Assembly (NCBI GenBank): GCA_032622095.1
Contig: CP136063.1
Location: 29,268,987 to 29,332,986 of the forward strand
Origin: Siphonodentalium dalli
Lineage: Eukaryota > Mollusca > Scaphopoda > Gadilida > Siphonodentaliidae
Length of the DNA stretch: 64,000 bases
Direction of reading: 5' to 3'
The position numbers and the translations under genes are program-made. Positions within the stretch are counted from its first letter, which is position 1. Each line of letters starts with the position of its first letter. The notes under the pieces were generated by a model, which saw only the letters and a list, made by a program, of their open reading frames with translations, was not told where the DNA came from and did not search any database. This document shows positions 10,634-22,841 of this stretch, one piece after another.

Positions 10634-12390
10634 CTTTGGTTAATTAAAACTGACACCATGTTGTATGCAAAATACCGCTATAGCGCTAACTAGTCCTCGC
10701 GAACAACACAAAGAGAGTTTAATGTATTTAAGATACCGGTATGATAAAATTTGGTACAACCGTAGTTAAAAAATTATTCTCCATTCACATCTGTGTGTCA
10801 ACATGTCAATGTCATTGCCTGATCACCAGAGCCATATGATGTAGAATTTTTGTAGACATTGGAATGGTCTACATGTACATGTATTTATACTACTAAGCTC
10901 TAATTGACCCCCCCACCACCAACCATATTGGTCACCGATATTACCACGTTGTTGACGCTATTAACATTGATTAATCCTACCATGGCATACCTTCGAACCG
11001 TTTTAAAGTCAGCATTATAACCACCACATAGTGTATATTTCTGGCATGGCTTGACGCTGCCTTGGTACTAGTACTATTAGTTGCGAATGTCGGTCAGTGA
11101 CCATTATTGAATGTTCCATTGAACAGTAAACAAATTATTAATTGAAATATAGTTTTGTGTATAGTTGACATGGTGCATGGCACTGATGAAAAGCTGGACT
11201 GGTTGTTAACAAGGTTGAAGTTGGCCATGTGAAAAATTTACGTGGAGTACAATGGTCGCAAAATATTGATAGTACTGTAGAAAGATAACCTGCGGTTGCC
11301 ACATATCGTGTCAACCTCTTGACTGTGGCTGTACGGTATCAGAACAATATCACAGCGTCACAGGCGTTTCGATCAAATTTAAAGAATAGCAGACTCCGTA
11401 ACTGGGCGACATATCATGGCGTCATGGTTCTCAAATCACGTTTCGATGACAATTGAAGAATATGATCCATCGTCCTCTGCACAGACCTGTACTTGTACGT
11501 TGTAGCCAACAATTTGTCACTGACTCATGAGTCATAACTGATCATTGACGTCATAACTCAGACTAATTTCTACAGAATTGTCACCAGTGGTTGACTCTTG
11601 TGAGTAAAATTGGGCAGTTTATAAATTTGTGAAACTTAAGTATTTGTCTTTTGTAATTCACAATAGTCAATACTGTCATGCATGTAAAATGTAACCCCGC
11701 TGCAGTCAACGACATTTGAATCTGTTTCAGTTCACCGAAAATTGCTGCTTTCTCAGTTTCTTCAGACTCTTGCATAGGAGAATATCAAAATTAGCGCCAG
11801 TTAATATTTCGGAGGTTATATATCATCTTGCCCGTCCATGCGCAAACATAATCCACACAGTGGTAACAATATTCCAGGTTATTGAGAAGCCAGTTAGGTC
11901 CAATTTCACACACAAAAATGAAAAAAAAAATTGATGATTTTCCGAAAAGTTCACTTCCCTAATCTCAAAAGCACCTCAGCAAGAGAACATCGTACCTAAA
12001 CTGGCACACGCTACAACGTGTAAGCCGAGTCCGAGTCCAATATAAAATGTCTAAATCTGATGTTTGTTTGTGTCTTCCGTCCATGTTCATATACGGTACA
12101 GTAAAAAAAATTTCAATCGCATCAATTGGGGATGCCGCCATGTTTTTGAATTCTGAGATCTTCACGCACATGCGCAGTTAACATACTCAAATGTGCATGC
12201 ACAGAAACTTGACAGTGTGTGAATGAAAGATATTTCAGCGAGACACACACCCAGCGAGGTGTGAGGATTTCTGACTGAAACCATACATTGGGGACTAGTT
12301 AATTTGTATGTGTGCTCTGTTCCCAGGTCCCCATCCGTCTATTTCCTGGTGACAGAAAAACTGGGGACCTCAATAATAGATATATATAAC
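10634..12390. other. No gene seen
   Basis: About 1.75 kb of unique-looking sequence. Short open frames on both strands (up to 72 codons) show no recognisable motif. No repeats or RNA genes were recognised. Confidence 0.5.
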
Positions 12391-12423
12391 TACGTATTGT
12401 GACATCGTTCTATTCTACTCTCC

Positions 12424-12967
12424 GCTGCTTGAGACCACTTTTTAAAATGATTTTTTCGTGATCGAAACATTTTTATTTCCTTTGGCACGTATTGTGCGAA
12501 AGTATCTTAACATAACTGTGTAGATCATCTATTCGATAAATATAACTCTTGTATGAGTTGTTCTGTTAGTTTTAGTCAGATAATTCAAGTTAAGGTTAAC
12601 AGTGGCGTCTGAACGGAAACACAACAGTAAACTGTAACATTGTAATTCGAACATCTATGGAGTCATCGAATGGAACATTGTTTTGTTATTAAACTGTTAA
12701 AGTGTCGTAAACCATAGAAACAGGTGAGCACCTTGACTACATATACATGTTAGAGGATCCACACATGGTGTCGCCTGCATAAATGCGATGTATGCAGGGA
12801 ATAATTGACTCAATCAAGAAGGCATTCGTCCAGTCGAGAAGGCTGATAGCGATACACACCGGGGATCTCCCATATCAAAGACATAGGAACCAAGACTGTA
12901 TTAATGTGATCTGTGCTAGAAGGTAATAATCCAGTCGAAATAATTTAATATTCACTCGAGTAGCCTG
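12424..12967 (+). pseudogene. ZF unit 2: conserved leader and decayed fingers
   Basis: 12424-12730 is the conserved leader block of the ZF units, including the CAGGTGAGC donor-like site. 12750-12967 is decayed finger sequence with one 110-bp-type module. The triplet that encodes Ser in KSFT is TAA in both readable fingers. It ends at the ATG of the open array. Confidence 0.75.
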
Positions 12968-13861
12968 ATGAAAACCAAGAGGATCCACGCGGGTGATCGG
13001 CCATACCAATGTGATGTGTGCGAGAAATCATTTACTCAGTCTAATAACCTGGCCACACATAAGAGGATCCATACAGGGAATCGGCCATACCAATGTGATG
13101 TGTGTGAGAAATCATTTACTCAGTCTAATAACCTGGCTACACATAAGAAGTTCCACACAGGGGATCGCCCGTACCAATGTGATGTGTGCGAGAAATCATT
13201 TACTCGGTCGAGTAACATGACTACACATAAGATGATCCACACGGGGGATCGCCCGTATCAATGTGATGTGTGCGAGAAATCATTTACTCGGTCGAGTAAC
13301 CTGACTACACATAAGATGATCCACACGGGGGATCGCCCGTATCAATGTGATGTGTGCGAGAAATCATTTACTCAGTCGAGTGACCTGACGAAACATAAGA
13401 GGATTCACACGGGTGAGCGCCCGTATCAATGCGATATATGCGAGAAATCATTTACTCTGTCAAGTAACCTGACTACACATAAGATGATCCACACGGGGGA
13501 TCGCCCGTATCAATGTGATGTCTGCGAGAAATCATTTACTCAGTCTATAGGCCTGACTACACATAAGATGATCCACACTGGGGATCGCCCGTACCAATGT
13601 GATGTGTGCGAGAAATCATTTACTCAGTCGAGTGACCTGAAGAAACATAAGAGGATCCACACGGGTGAACGACCGCATCAATGTGATGTGTGCGAGAAAT
13701 CATTTGCTGACTCGAGCGCCCTGACGAAACATAAGAGGATCCACACCGGGGATCGCCCGTACCAATGTGATCTGTGTGAGAAATCATTTACTCAATCTAA
13801 TCAACTGGCTACACATAAGATGATCCACACGGGTGATAGGCCATACCAATGTGATGTGTGA
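12968..13861 (+). CDS. Poly-C2H2 zinc-finger protein, unit 2 (10 fingers)
   Basis: A 12-residue lead-in is followed by ten complete C-X2-C-X12-H-X3-H modules of 28 residues with TGDRP, TGNRP or TGERP linkers. Helix cores in order are SNNLAT twice, SSNMTT, SSNLTT, SSDLTK, SSNLTT, SIGLTT, SSDLKK, SSALTK, SNQLAT. Residue -1 is Q, R, L or D, so variation falls on predicted DNA-contact positions. All zinc ligands are intact. The product is presumably a nuclear DNA-binding protein; the sequence shows no effector domain. The frame closes at TGA because the eleventh finger lost 2 bp around its second Cys codon. The ATG lies in a former finger, after an in-frame stop. Confidence 0.75.
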   Translation: MKTKRIHAGDRPYQCDVCEKSFTQSNNLATHKRIHTGNRPYQCDVCEKSFTQSNNLATHKKFHTGDRPYQCDVCEKSFTRSSNMTTHKMIHTGDRPYQCDVCEKSFTRSSNLTTHKMIHTGDRPYQCDVCEKSFTQSSDLTKHKRIHTGERPYQCDICEKSFTLSSNLTTHKMIHTGDRPYQCDVCEKSFTQSIGLTTHKMIHTGDRPYQCDVCEKSFTQSSDLKKHKRIHTGERPHQCDVCEKSFADSSALTKHKRIHTGDRPYQCDLCEKSFTQSNQLATHKMIHTGDRPYQCDV

Positions 13862-13943
13862 GAAATAATTTACTCAGTCGAGTGACCTGACGAGACCTGA
13901 GAGGATCCACACGGATCATCGCCCGTATCAATGTGATGTTTAA
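13857..13943 (+). pseudogene. Broken eleventh finger of unit 2
   Basis: Compared with sister fingers, GATGTGTGCGAGAAATCA has become GATGTGTGAGAAATAA: a 2-bp loss plus a C-to-A change at the Ser codon. The rest (AGTGACCTGACGAGA, then ATCCACACGGATCATCG) is recognisable finger sequence leading into the satellite. Confidence 0.85.
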
Positions 13944-14958
13944 TAATGATGCATGATGCAATAATATACCCACCGTGTAATAATGTACACATCGTGTAAT
14001 ACTGTACAGATCATGTAAGAATATACACACCGTATAATAATAATAATACACACCATGTAATAATATACACACCATGTAATAACATGCACATCATGTAATA
14101 ACATACACATAATGGATGTAAAATTTTATCATCTGGTATTCTTCGTTTTATGATGCACGTTTTATCAATGCAACAGTCAAAATGTTTAAATATAATGAAA
14201 TATAATAATATACATATCATGCAATAATATACACATCGTAATGATATACACACCATGTAATAGTATACACATCATGTAATAACATACACACCATGTAATA
14301 ATATACACACCATGCAATAATATACACATCATGTAATAACATACACATAATGGATTACACATCGTAATGGTAGACACATCATGTACTAATATACACGGCG
14401 TATAATAATGTACACACCATGTAATAATATACATCATGTAATACTCTACACGCCGTATAGTATAATAATGTAAACACCATGTAATAATATACACACCATG
14501 TTTACAATAACATACACATTTAATATTATACACACCGTATAATAATGTACACACCATTTAATAATATACACACCATGTAATAATATACGCACCATGTAAT
14601 AACATACACATCGTGTAATACTATACACACCATGTAATAACATACACACCATATAATAACATACACATCATGTAATAATATACACACTATGTATTAATAT
14701 ACACATCGTGTAATAACATACACACCATGTAATAATATACACACCATGTGATAATATACACACCAAGTAATAATATACACACCATGTTATAACATACACA
14801 CCATGTAATAATATACACACCATGTAATAATATACACATCATGTAATGATATACACACCGTATAATAATATACACACCATGTTATAACATACACACCATG
14901 TAATAATATACACACCATGTAATAATATACACATCATGTAATGATATACACACCGTAT
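13944..14958. repeat. 19-bp satellite array, unit 2
   Basis: Same 19-bp family as unit 1, about 48 units. The non-satellite block occurs at 14113-14210. The array stops abruptly at 14958 and unique sequence follows; the usual 3' block is absent here. Confidence 0.9.
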
Positions 14959-16107
14959 AATAGAAAACTTAATCAGATTTAAATCTGAATGTTTTCATGA
15001 CGGTAACGCGCATGAGATCCGTATACATATGATGCTGTATTATTGTGTTCTATATATAGTTCACGTTACCTGAGAATAGTATCAGAGCACGCAATTAACG
15101 CAACGTAAAGTGGCGCTCTCTTAAATGAAAGGCGCAATAAAAACGATTAACCGATTGGTCAGATTGTCTATCTTAGCCAATCAGATTTGACGTTGCATAG
15201 ACATGGTTGTTGCTAAGCCTTGTAGTTCAAATACAGAACTCACCACCTCGGCGTTAGTATTTCCACAAATTACCTATTATCACACAACAAAAGGATGAGA
15301 TGAAAAGTATATACATAGAAGTTGAGTGATCTAAATAAAAAAATGTACTTCATATATTGTTTCGGACCGAAAAATGTCACCAAAACACTTCTTTTACTGC
15401 GATTTGAGACTTCCGTTGTTTGAGTCTGACTTGGTCAAGTTTGTGTTTGAAATTGACAGTTTCAAACTCTGAGTCTTTGTTATTGCCGTTCATGTTTCAA
15501 TGAATGATTAGCTGAAAGTTAACTTGGCAAGATAACTAGTTCATAGTTGCCATCAACTGAATGAATTTAATCGCAAAAATGCGTCTAATTTATCAATTAT
15601 CAGCAGTCTCTGTTCCAACTCCAAAGCTTAACAACAGTTGTCATTAGCGAAGACCGGAAAAAAAATCAAAACACATTTCCGGTTATTCCAACAAGGTGAA
15701 GGACAAGGTCGGGACAATTCTCAAAACAAAAATTAAAATCCTTGAAATTGAAATGAAATAAGGCTTCATCTTGGACGTGAGGAATTATTCTGACTTCATC
15801 TTTTCAACGTGGATTTAGCGGGCGTTAGTTTAAAATTATCTGATTCTAATTAATGGCCAGATTTCCAGTTTACACTATTCACGTGTCACAACGTGAATTC
15901 AACAGTTCAAGGATTGTAATTTGTACTATTTAATTTGTATATACATTCCGCTTTGTTTAATTTGAATGTGAATACTACTATTGCTAGTTTTGTGAAAGTA
16001 ACATAAATAGGATACATACTAGTAAATACACGGAGACACGCTCGTCCCAAACCACATATCAACACAAGTAAGAAGAAGTAAGATGGATGCTGATTATTTA
16101 TGTCTAG
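14959..16107. other. No gene seen
   Basis: Unique-looking sequence. No open frame longer than about 60 codons and no repeat was recognised. Confidence 0.5.
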
Positions 16108-16260
16108 ATCATGCCACGATTAATGAATCTCTACTAAAGCTAGAATGCCATAGATATCATATTCCACCTTTACAATTCCCAGGAAGTTTTTTAAGTTTTG
16201 ACAGGGAACCTTATAAAGTAACACGGGGAATGTAGTTCTTTGTCCATACCTGTTGCTTAA

Positions 16261-16768
16261 AGATGGATTATCTCTTTAAATAACAAATTTTAAATAGTTG
16301 CGTGGGTATATAGATATGAACTGAATACCCATGTCCGGAAAAGCTTCTATCAATTAATATTGATTTTATTTCGAATATTAAATCGGGCCCATTTATGTTA
16401 CTATTTTTAGAACCGATCATTCGGATGAGACCGTATTGCGACATAGAGCACTTGGCTGTTCCTGCGGCTACGTAACGAAGTCAAATGTCACAGATTGGTT
16501 GTTTGTATTGTTCCACAGATATAAGCGATAATGAGTATAATTAACGTTTATTTGTGACAAAATTGCACAATATAATTTCTGGTCTCTGTTAACAGTAACC
16601 ACTATTGTTCGTTAGCTGAACAAACACCACTTTTTAAACCAGAAAATATTCGAAATAAAATTAATATTAATCGATAGAAGCATTTCCGGACAGGAGTCTT
16701 CGATTCACATCTAATATTTCATACCCCGGTAACTATATAATACATGTTTACAAAGAGAAAATCCACCT
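16261..16768 (-). mobile_element. MITE-A copy with an empty-site paralogue
   Basis: TTAA at 16257-16260 and 16769-16772 flank AGATGG...CCACCT. The flanks (CCTGTTGC before, TGATTTATTCA after) match the contiguous sequence at 9313-9336, which has a single TTAA. The insertion therefore post-dates duplication of the flanking segment. Confidence 0.95.
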
Positions 16769-16772
16769 TTAA

Positions 16773-17170
16773 TGATTTATTCAGTGAAGTTCCCATCCCA
16801 GGATTACGTGACTTTTGAGACCCGATTCCGCGATAAATATTTATTATATTTCCTGTCACGAAAATTATTGTTGTAATGCCAAAGTAAAAAGATACCATGT
16901 TTCTGTACAGCGGACGACCCTAAAAATAACCAGCCGACCCTAAACTTTTTATTGATATTTTGAGAAAAAGTCAAAATTTTCTAAAATTAACTGTTTTTTT
17001 ACCACTAATTAATGCTCTTAGATATTGATGACCTTTAGTGTGCAAACCACATGGTTTCTAACATATCCCTGTGAAAAGTGATCATGAATTGACGGCCGTC
17101 TCAAAGGCCCTAGGTGTGTGATGGGTTGTGGATTGATGGGCATACATTTTGAAATTTTATTTTCCTGCTT
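16773..17170. other. No gene seen
   Basis: Unique-looking AT-rich sequence between a MITE and a zinc-finger relic. Nothing recognised. Confidence 0.5.
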
Positions 17171-17174
17171 TTAC

Positions 17175-17330
17175 AGTGCTTTATGTCTTGTTTGGGATCC
17201 AGACGGGAGACTGCCCATATCAATGCGATGTGTGCGAGAACTGATAATTTATTCAGTCGAATGACCTGACGGAACATACTGGGACCCACACCAGGGATCG
17301 CCTATAACACTGGTATTTACAAGAGATGAG
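17175..17330 (+). pseudogene. Zinc-finger relic
   Basis: Finger fragments are readable (CCCATATCAATGCGATGTG; TCGAATGACCTGACGGAACA; CACACCAGGGATCGCC), with stops. The closest match is the decayed 3' tail of unit 4 at 54190-54295. It is part of a relic ZF unit extending to about 21.64 kb. Confidence 0.85.
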
Positions 17331-17530
17331 TAGGAGGTAAACCAAGTTTTTTCTGTTGTTTTGTTTCTTTCTGATCTTTCATGGGGAGGATCTCTGTAAT
17401 TATTTATAGAGTGGTGCAGATATCTCACTCATGAGCATTTTGAGAAATCCAAGATGGCGTCCAAGATGGGCACCGGATTTGATATTTTAGGTAAGGTGAC
17501 ACTCCACAGTTTCAACAGGAATGGGCCTAT

Positions 17531-18103
17531 TGCTTGAAAAAGGTCTGAAATGCTAAAATCTTGTATAAAATATATTATGAGATGCATATATTCCTCAGAT
17601 ATCAAAATAAAACATAATATTTCATGCAACTACTATCTTTAATACTCTCCCAAAACCATGGGTTAAAAAATTCCAAGTCTTATTTAGCATTAAGGGAAAG
17701 CTATACAAAGTTATGACATTACATGAACAATATGTTGTCAAGTGAAATATGACCAAGGAGACCTGAATCATTATATTTTACACTTGTGAATAAGAAAGAC
17801 TGAATATCTAATCTTGTAGTATACTGTTTAATGTCAATGTCAGTTTTTTTCAGCTAACATTCAAGGAGCATGATGTCATGAAGAAGTACCCATCATATGA
17901 AAAATCATCAGTAAAAATATAAATGAACCACCACCACCCACACTGCTGCAAGACTCCATATCCCCACCATTGTACATGACTAAAGGCCACCTGTATTGGA
18001 ATATCATTTATGTTCCTTCTAACTGAGCTGATTTGCTAAAAAATGATTTTCAGTGTAAAAATTTGTCAAGTTGACAGATGATAATGGTGCTATTTGCTGG
18101 TTT
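17531..18103. repeat. Tandem duplication, first copy
   Basis: Begins GCTTGAAAAAGGTCTGAAAT. It is repeated 1447 bp downstream from 18978 at high identity by eye. It contains an unoccupied TTAA at 17690-17693. Confidence 0.9.
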
Positions 18104-18107
18104 TTAA

Positions 18108-18745
18108 GGTGACACTCCACAGTTTCAACATGAATGGGCCCAAAAATAGGGGGCCCATAGATTCATTGAAATTTATTTGGATTATGATCCCAAACCATAT
18201 AGACAATATATATATGCCTAAAATGAGTACAGAATAGCATACATAATTTGATACATAAATTCCATAATATATAGGCTATCAAGAGTTAAGGCCCTTGATC
18301 TTTTGATTGAAAATGTGATTTTTATTAAAAAAATGACCAAAATATTGCGTTTTCATACCCAAGGGGCACGAATACAAGATTTGTTCAAGCATGGTCACCT
18401 ATGTTGGTATAAGGCCTCTGGCTTCCAACATCATTGTGAACAAATTTCAAACTTTGGCCATTAGAAATACCAGAAAATCAATTTTTAATGCAGATGACAA
18501 ATTTTGGGTGCTAAAAAATGGACCCAGTATCTAGAGCCACTGTTCCGCAAAAACGCTACTGCTGTCTATGGGTGGGGTCAAGGTCACTTGCACTTATTTT
18601 TTCATCAGTCTAGAACACCTAAAATTACACAAATTCACACCCCTCCTTGTCTTAATATACATACCACATGAATGGTGCCAGAAACCACCAGCACTTTATA
18701 CATATAAAATCACCCCTACTGATCATTCGAAACTGGAGTGTCACC
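18108..18745. mobile_element. MITE family 2, copy 1 (approx. 640 bp)
   Basis: Inverted termini GGTGACACTCCA / TGGAGTGTCACC with TTAA on each side (18104-18107, 18746-18749). No transposase is encoded. The target duplication length is uncertain, because the outer boundary of the same family shows only TAA. Confidence 0.8.
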
Positions 18746-18977
18746 TTAATGGGAATGCAATTTCAATAATCTTTAATGTGGACCACACCTCCATATTCTC
18801 TGCATTATACCGCTTAAAATGATATTTTACACCCCATGCGTTATTGCAATCACAAGCAGCAAGATTGGTTGGGGATTTACATGCAACCCCATGATTTCAC
18901 CCAATTTGGGTCTTTCAGAACCCAATGCCGTTATGCTTGACGTATTGACAAAATGTATATATTCTACCATCATCTAT

Positions 18978-20108
18978 CGCTTGAAAAAGGTCTGAAATGC
19001 TAAAATGTTGTATAAAATATATTATGAGATGCATATATTCCTCAGATATCAAAATAAAACATAATATTTCATGCAGCTACTATCTTTAATACTCTCCCAA
19101 ACCCATGGGTTAAGAAATTCCAAGTCTTATTTAGCATTAAAGATGGATTATCTCTTTAAATAACAAATTTTAAATAGTTGAGTGGGTATAAAATAATAGA
19201 TATGAACTGAAGACCTATGTCCGGAAAAGCTTCTATCAATTAATATTGATTTTATTTCGAATGTTAAATCGGGCCCATTTATGTTACTATTTTTAGAACC
19301 GACCATTCGGATGAGACAGTATTGCGACATAGAGCACTGGGCTGTTCCTACGGCTACGCAACGAATGTCAAATGTCACAGATTGGGTTGTTTGTATTGTT
19401 TTGTTCCACAGATATAAGCGATAATGAGTATAATTAACGTTTATTTGTGACAAAATTGCACAATATAATTTCTGGTCTCTGTTAACAGTAACCAATATTG
19501 TTCGTTAGCTGAACAAACACACCTTTTTTTACCAGAAAATATTCGAAATAAAATTAATATTAATCGATAGAAGCATTTCCGGACAGGAGTCTTCGATTCA
19601 AATCTAATATTTTATAACCCGGTAACTATATAATACATGTGAACAAAGAGATAATCCACCTTTAAGTGAAAGCTATACAAAGTTATGACATTACATGAAC
19701 AATATGTTGTTAAGTGAAATATGACGAAGGAAACATGAATCATTATATTTTACACTTGTGAATAAGAAAAACTGAATATCTAATCTTGTAGTATACTGTG
19801 TAATGTCAATGTCAGTTTTTTCAGCTAACATTCAAGAAGCATGATGTCATGAAGAAGTACCCATCATCTGAAAAATCATCAGTAACAATACAAATGAACC
19901 ACCACCACCCCCACTTCTGCAAGACTCCATATCCCCACCATTGTACATGACTAAAGGCCACCTGTATTGGAATATCCATAGCTGAATGGTGTATTTTATC
20001 TATTTAACATAAAATGTTCCTTCTAACTGAGCTGATTTGCTAAAAAATGATTTTCAGTGGTAAATATTTGTCAAGTTGACAGATGATAATGGTGCTATTT
20101 GCTGGTTT
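18978..20108. repeat. Tandem duplication, second copy with MITE insertion
   Basis: Repeats 17531-18103 almost base for base but contains a MITE-A at 19141-19661. The two copies therefore supply filled and empty alleles of one insertion site. Confidence 0.9.
19141..19661 (-). mobile_element. MITE-A copy inside tandem duplicate
   Basis: TTAA at 19137-19140 and 19662-19665. The sister copy has a single TTAA at 17690-17693 in TTAGCATTAAGGGAAAGC. It carries the recurrent internal minus-strand frame. Confidence 0.95.
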
Positions 20109-20112
20109 TTAA

Positions 20113-20759
20113 GGTGACACTCCACAGTTTCAACAGGAATGGGCCCAAAAATAGGGGGCCCATAGATTCATTGTCATTTATCTGGATTATGATCCCAAAC
20201 CATATGGACAATATATATATGCCTGAAATGAGTACAGAATAGGCATACATAATTTGATACATAAATTCCATGATATATAGGCTATCAAGAGTTATGGCCC
20301 TTGATCTTTTGATTGAAAATGTGATTTTTATTCAAAAAATGACCAAAATATTGCATTTTCATACCCAAGGGGCACGAATACCAGATTTTTTCCAGCATTG
20401 TCACCTATGTTGGTTTAAAGGCATCTGTCTTCCAACATCAATGTGAAATTTTTTCGAACTTTCGCCGTTGAAAATACCAGAAAATCAATTTTTAATGCAG
20501 ATGACAAATTTTGGGTGCTAAAAAATGGACCCAGTATCTAGAACCACTGTTTCGCAAAAAAACTCTAGTATTGTCTATGGGTTGGGTCAAGGTCACTTGC
20601 ACTTATTTTTTCATCAGTCTAGAACACCTTCTAAAATTACACAAATTCATATCCAACCGTGTCTTAATATACATACCACATGAAAGGTGCCAGAAACCAC
20701 TAGCACTTTTTATATATAAAATCACCCCTACTGATCATTCGAAAATGTGGAGTGTCACC
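20113..20759. mobile_element. MITE family 2, copy 2
   Basis: Near-identical to 18108-18745. The left flank is TTAA (20109-20112); the right flank is TAATT and forms the outer boundary with the relic ZF unit. Confidence 0.8.
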
Positions 20760-20974
20760 TAATTGGTTAATAACTTTCACAAATTATTCCACCAATTCGA
20801 ATTCTAAAATGACCTCCCGACAATCGAATATGAAGCCTAAATAAACCACAACGCCAGTCCTGTGATGTTTTGGTGTGTTATGAAATGATAAACAATGGAG
20901 TTTAATGAAATATTACTCAACAGAAACGAAAGTGTGGCACGCAGTCCCATAAACCTCTTTAAAATGTCAATCTT

Positions 20975-21105
20975 GGTATATTATTACATGTGTACATTAT
21001 TGTGCATATCATTACATGTGTACATTATTATATGTGCATATTATTACATGATGTGTATACTATTACATGATGTGTATATTATTACACGATGTGTACACGT
21101 ATATT
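20975..21105. repeat. Short 19-bp satellite, inverted
   Basis: About seven units of the ZF-linked satellite read as TATTATTACATGATGTGTA, that is, in the opposite orientation to all other arrays in the window. Confidence 0.8.
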
Positions 21106-21194
21106 ATTCTGATAATTCGCAAACTCAGGAGAAATAATTTCTCAAATCAGTATTAAGTCAGACAGTTCTGACTTCATGTACAGGTTTCGAATAT

Positions 21195-21293
21195 GGCATA
21201 TAAGATTCCCCATGATGATGTGAATTGTTATGTATACGCAATATTATTGCGTATACATAACAATTTGCATCATCGTGGGGAATCTTATATGCC
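21195..21293. repeat. 99-bp near-perfect palindrome
   Basis: Arms of about 48 bp run from GGCATATAAGATTCCCCATG to its complement ending TTATATGCC, centred near 21244 (GCAATATTATTGC). Unit 4 has only one arm (54668-54722). The palindrome sits at the edge of the inverted segment. Confidence 0.9.
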
Positions 21294-21372
21294 GGCAATT
21301 TCAAATAATTGACCCAAAACCATATTTTGTTCATTTCCTCCCCAAGTCGAGAACAAATATAAAAACACATTA

Positions 21373-21635
21373 AAGATGGATTATCTCTTTAAATAACAAA
21401 TTTGAAATAGTTGCGTGTGTACCAAATAATAAATATGAACTGAAGACCCCTGTCCGGATAGGCTTCTATCAACTAATATCAGATTTTAATTCGAATATTG
21501 TATTGGGACCGTTTATTTGTCTATTTTTAGAACAGACCATTCGGGCGATACCACATTGTGGCATAGGGCATTAGGCTTTTCCTATATATAGGGTATATAA
21601 AATAATGGTAGTAAAAATGTAGTAAAACTGTCATC
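21373..21635 (-). mobile_element. TTAA MITE subfamily B, 3' truncated
   Basis: Starts AGATGGATTATC after TTAA (21369-21372), with subfamily-B hallmarks (GTTGCGTGTGTA; TTTGTCTATTTTTAGAACAG). It is lost after about 21635. Confidence 0.75.
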
Positions 21636-22355
21636 ATGATAAGAGTTGTAGTATTTTTGGGTTCCTCTATTACCCCCAAGGAATACTATGGGTCTACATG
21701 GTCTCAGTCTCAGTTGTTACACAGTACATATCATGATTCTGAGCTGCTCCCACTGCTGCTGTGGGCCGGCCCAAAATCTTCATCTGTGAGACTAGCTGGT
21801 CTTTCCTGTGTGAGATCTAAGCAACAACTGACTGAGATGAGACTGGGGGCAGAGGGTGACCTGGGATAATTACTCACACAGTCACACCTCGTGGGTCATG
21901 CCATGATTGTATCATTATCCACTGATCCACAGTTATGCTGGCTGACGTCAGATAAACAATCAAGACCGACTCAGTTTAGTGGTGCAGAACTAGTTTGTGC
22001 CCATGCTATTCTTCCCTGTTTTATAAAGGTCCCCCATCCCTGAACTGTCTATTCTTATAAAAACCAATTTCCCAAAATTTTAGTAGAATGTACATGTAAC
22101 CATGTTAATATTTTCAAAAATGATATGATATCGCCTGAATCTTCATGTGTGTTGCCTGAGTGAGAACGGAATTCTGAGTGCATGATTTGGTAACATTGAG
22201 GACATACATGTATAAACTATTTCAGACCGGCATGTCAGCATATGATCAACCAAGTGATCAATCTTCCAAATGATAAAAAGGGCCGGGGTATTTAACTATA
22301 CATCCCTAAAAACCCAGCTGTACATTACTTACAACATTAAGCAAGGAACCTCTTC
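21636..22355. other. No gene seen
   Basis: Unique-looking sequence. A 77-codon frame on + at 21636-21869 has no recognisable motif. Confidence 0.45.
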
Positions 22356-22841
22356 CTAGCGGTTAACATACTCCTCCACCAGAGAGAAACAATCCCTTCC
22401 AGCTTGCTTAATTGGTACAATTATCCTATACTGTGGAGGTACTAGGGGGTCACTCTGGTATTCACTTGAATGTACAGTATATAATGTTGGCATCCTACCC
22501 TGTTTCAAGGGTACTTCTGTTAAACTCCAAATTAATTTAATGTTTGCACAGTGCTTTACACACCTCCCCAACGCCATAAGGCCCAGACCAGTAATATTAC
22601 ACACTGACCCTCACATCCTTCCCCACACAAATGAAAATGGCCTCTATTCCAAAACGTCTCCCAACAGGTCAACCAGTGATGATATGCCACTGAATTTGAC
22701 TATATCCATGTTAGATATACTGTAATAGCCCGTTCCCCACTGCACACTATTTAACAGAAATTGTTGGAGAAGGGTGTACCCACATGGCACCCCAAGTTTT
22801 GAACAAACTGCCCTCATCACATTCCACAAACGGCGATTCAT
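22356..22841 (-). pseudogene. Unrecognised decayed coding-like sequence (a)
   Basis: Two minus-strand frames (22644-22841 and 22356-22604) have ordinary protein-like composition. The first holds GVPCGYTLLQQFLL. A similar phrase, GVSRGYTPFSNMLL, occurs in a minus-strand frame at 23220-23414, so a related segment seems to occur twice. I do not recognise the family. Fragmentation into short frames suggests decay; a multi-exon host gene is the alternative. Confidence 0.3.

Larger units (their letters stand above)
17495..20759. mobile_element. 3.3-kb insertion bounded by GGTGACACTCCA ends
   Basis: Relative to unit 4 (54450-54480, contiguous), the relic unit is interrupted here. The insertion starts GGTGACACTCCA at 17495 and ends TGGAGTGTCACC at 20759, with TAA at both junctions. 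It contains a tandem duplication of about 1.45 kb, two copies of a second MITE and one MITE-A. Confidence 0.75.
20764..21372. repeat. Relic ZF unit 3' part, partly inverted
   Basis: 20764-20965 aligns with 54475-54670. Beyond that, a segment holding a short satellite and the GATAATTCGCAAAC and ACAGGTTTCGAATATGG landmarks lies in the opposite orientation to 54680-54850. 21294-21372 is the usual 3' block running into a subfamily-B MITE. Confidence 0.75.

Noticed and set aside
11581-12171. Small open frames of 64-72 codons
   Set aside because: Length is within chance expectation for this base composition and no motif is visible.
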